From Trichomonas vaginalis G3 (lineage: Eukaryota; Parabasalia; Trichomonadida; Trichomonadidae): a stretch of DNA of 64,000 nucleotides. The stretch's first letter is position 1; every line of letters begins with the position of its first letter. Below, one piece after another: positions 61,936-64,000 of the stretch. Where the stretch lies: NCBI RefSeq assembly GCF_026262505.1, contig NC_067203.1:7564001-7628000 (forward strand). Reading direction: 5' to 3'. A program made the translations under genes and the position numbers. The notes below the pieces were generated by a model. The model ran no database searches. It saw only the letters and a program-made list of their open reading frames with translations, and had not been told where the DNA came from.

Positions 61936-62178
61936 ATGACGACTAAAGTCACTGAAGCAATGAAACAAAAGTTTTTGGTAGAATACATTAAATCAGGAAC
62001 TATTCCAGAAGGTTTTTACATTCATACTATGAAGGATGGTAGAGTTCAGTTTAGAAAGATAAAGCAACCATTAGATAGAGAAGGTATTTTGAGAAAGATT
62101 AAACTTCATGAGGACAACATTGCTGAACTTAAGAAGAAGTTAGAAGAGTTGGAGAAAGCAGACGACAGTGAGTTATAA
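61936..62178 (+). CDS. Small coiled-coil protein at repeat boundary
   Basis: 80 residues from ATG 61936 (MTTKVTEAMKQK). A C-terminal coiled coil (LHEDNIAELKKKLEELEKA). Its last codons (EL, stop TAA) lie inside the right terminal inverted repeat. No family recognised. Confidence 0.55.
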   Translation: MTTKVTEAMKQKFLVEYIKSGTIPEGFYIHTMKDGRVQFRKIKQPLDREGILRKIKLHEDNIAELKKKLEELEKADDSEL

Positions 62179-62858
62179 AGCAATGAATTCAACAGGTTAG
62201 AAAAGAGGTTAGATATCGGGTTAGATCTAACATTCTAACATAAACATTATTTTTTCACCTCTGACAACGTTTATTTTTAAGTTTATTTTATTATTTAGCG
62301 AGAACGTTTATTTTTATATAAATGACGAAAACTATTGAGATAACAAACTACAACGGTCATGAGTTCAAGAATTTGTTCTTCGTTCCTCGTGAAAATACAT
62401 TCTATCAGATACGAGGGAGAAAGGGTAAAGTTAGTTTGAGCGTTTATGAAGGAATGAAGAATGGAAAGTTTATACAAGCATACGATACAAACGGTAAACG
62501 TGTTTCATTAGCTTTGTCAAAACTTACTAACATTTATTTTGACAGTGATTTTGACCTATATGAAGAAGAAAGTGAGTCAGAAGATTATGAGCTGTTATGT
62601 GAAGCACAGCAATGGGAGGAGTTGCAATACTTTTGTAAGTGAGAACGTTTATTTTTACATTAATGAAGTCGTTTGTGAAAACGTTTATTTTTTCATTAGT
62701 GAGGTGAAGTGGTTGGCGGCTTTATAAATATTTAAGGTTAAGTTAGTGTTGTCGTTTGTGTTGTAAAATATACGTTAACGGTTTCGTAAAGTGTCAAAAC
62801 CGCTAAGTGGTGTACGGAGGCGCGCAGTGCCTCAGTACACATGATATGTATACTAACT
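62170..62858 (-). repeat. Maverick right terminal inverted repeat
   Basis: Reverse complement of 40717-41405, no indels seen. Contains the second copy of the 106-residue gene, GTTAGATCTAAC (62220-62231) and the terminal hairpin (62810-62840). Confidence 0.95.
62322..62642 (+). CDS. Small acidic-tailed protein in right repeat
   Basis: Identical to the gene at 40933-41253, pointing outward toward the right end. 106 residues with a basic N-terminal part and acidic C-terminus. GAACGTTTATTTTTA lies directly upstream of the ATG; GAACGTTTATTTTTACAT recurs just after the stop. Confidence 0.6.
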   Translation: MTKTIEITNYNGHEFKNLFFVPRENTFYQIRGRKGKVSLSVYEGMKNGKFIQAYDTNGKRVSLALSKLTNIYFDSDFDLYEEESESEDYELLCEAQQWEELQYFCK

Positions 62859-62864
62859 AGCTAA
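62859..62864 (+). repeat. Target-site duplication AGCTAA, right
   Basis: Direct repeat of 40711-40716. Confidence 0.85.
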
Positions 62865-64000
62865 TTCAAAAATCTTTACTATCTTATTCGATTAAAATGA
62901 AAAGGGAATAGTTTTATTATGCTTTAAATGACAGCCTTATAATATAATCATAGTTTTCGCTCAATATGCAGCATTTTTTTTTCGAAATCTATGGTCAATG
63001 TCCTAAATACTGATTGCTTTGCATTCATATCTCTTACATTTTCTATACCCACATCACTATTCATTGCTATTCCTATCTTTTTCATTTTTGTTTGTTTCTC
63101 ATAATTTCTCAAAAAACACGATAACTTGATATTTGTAAATATCATACTTTATAACGTAAATAAGAACTTGACCTATTAAGAAAAGCAGTAATGAAAAGAA
63201 AATCTGAAATTCATAAAAATTACAAGTTTCTGATGACAATTAGCTTAATTAAACCAGGTACAAGATTATATAATTGTATTTTCTATCCAATTATCCATAT
63301 AATATCTTATCCAGAAAAAATAACTTGATCAATACCAAATGATTTTTTAACTAGTAAATAAAGTATTTTCTTTACACACACATTGTATATCATAGTTTTT
63401 TTTTGGTTTCGCAAAACATCCAAAAACAAATATGCTATAAAAGTGACAATTTTAGCAAAACGAAACCCTTAATAAATATGGTCATTATCTGGAATAAAGA
63501 GCTAACTAAAAATTTTTAAGTTTTGACAATGAAAATAAGCTCTGTGACCATGTAAATATATATCTATGCAAAACGAGAGGTTATGCCATAATTTTTTTAG
63601 TTATCAAATTTTCCTTTTTTTGAGAGAAGTCTCTCAATAATTTGAGAAGAATCTTTGATATAAAGAGATACACATTTGTAGAACGAAGTAAGTGTTTTCC
63701 AAACATTTTATATGTTCATCCTGTATAACAATATAAAGCTGCATAGTGCCATCTTGTGCGTTTGCTATTTTATGTACTTTTCATTGAGATAATCCCTCTT
63801 CTCGGGTGATTTTAACAGTCAACTCAATTTTAAAATAAAGATTTCATCAAAATGATTTCGAAATTCGGATATTGATTATATAAATAGCACTGTTAACATA
63901 TTTTGGATGAGTAAAAAATACCTTGTTTTGTATGCATTTAGTACACCTTTATTTTTGATTAAAACTATAAAATTTTTATTCCTTATATAATAAATAGTAT
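62865..64000. other. Right flank, no gene seen
   Basis: AT-rich. No convincing gene. GCAAAACGAAACCCTTA at 63455-63471 is the same 17-mer found upstream of the importin gene, so a plus-strand promoter may lie here with its gene further right or nearby but short. Confidence 0.5.

Larger units (their letters stand above)
40717..62858 (+). mobile_element. Maverick/Polinton element, 22.1 kb
   Basis: Self-synthesising, virus-like DNA element. Evidence: 6-bp target duplication, 689-bp inverted repeats with ends AGTTAGTATACATATC, a retroviral-type integrase, protein-primed family-B DNA polymerase, FtsK/HerA-type packaging ATPase and a candidate double-jelly-roll capsid protein. These are the defining Maverick genes, and such elements make up a large share of the T. 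vaginalis genome. Gene order left to right: repeat ORF, small minus genes, ATPase, minor virion-like genes, fibre, integrase, repeat-rich centre, polymerase, virion-like genes, capsid, two small genes, repeat ORF. I did not find an adenain-like protease. Most large genes carry frameshifts, so this copy is probably inactive. Confidence 0.95.

Noticed and set aside
62948-63145. 65-codon minus-strand frame in the right flank
   Set aside because: No start context, no motif and typical random AT-rich composition.

Overview
The window looks like chromosomal DNA of a parabasalid protist, most likely Trichomonas vaginalis or a close relative. It is AT-rich, host genes appear intronless and closely spaced, and a Trichomonas-type initiator (TCATTT) lies 14 nt upstream of one start codon. 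Gene content fits: BspA-like leucine-rich surface proteins, a papain-like cysteine peptidase, a glycine-rich ALK-like protein, a TKL kinase with a helical-repeat tail, a Tvmar1-like mariner, a Mutator-like element and a Maverick/Polinton.

Layout. 1-3225 is transposon sequence, including a Mutator-like element (419-3186) whose terminal repeats hold a 121-bp minisatellite. 3226-12174 is a large palindrome: two ~4.44-kb arms around a ~62-bp spacer. Each arm carries one copy of a CBM20-GH77 4-alpha-glucanotransferase gene, and each copy has its own different single-base frameshift. A 72-bp scrap of the same gene lies just outside the right arm. 12.2-27.1 kb holds a cysteine peptidase lacking its 5' end, MCM5, a glycine-rich protein, a TKL kinase, two unrecognised proteins and ~3 kb with no clear gene. 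27.1-35.8 kb holds two mariners in opposite orientation, a small cysteine-rich secreted protein and a cluster of BspA-like genes and fragments, with a ~1.5-kb direct duplication. 35.9-40.2 kb holds a TtcA/Ctu-like protein and an importin-beta.

40711-62864 is one complete 22.1-kb Maverick: 6-bp target duplications (AGCTAA), 689-bp terminal inverted repeats, a DNA-packaging ATPase, a retroviral-type integrase, a protein-primed family-B DNA polymerase and a candidate double-jelly-roll major capsid protein. It also has a very long fibre-like gene with a collagen-like stalk and a bacteriophage-tail-fibre-like C-terminus, plus many small genes. Most large genes in it are frameshifted, so the copy looks inactive. 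Its organisation is strikingly compact: divergent start codons 16-25 bp apart, convergent stop codons interleaved on TTAA, and terminal repeats that run into the last codons of both outermost unique genes.

The Maverick also contains a GC-rich double-hairpin motif in four copies, three inside open reading frames and in at least two codon phases, with compensatory changes in the stems. This is the best candidate for an undescribed mobile or regulatory module. Host genes such as MCM5, the kinase and the importin are fully open, so the frameshifts are concentrated in mobile or duplicated DNA. Sequencing or assembly error in repeats cannot be excluded from the sequence alone.
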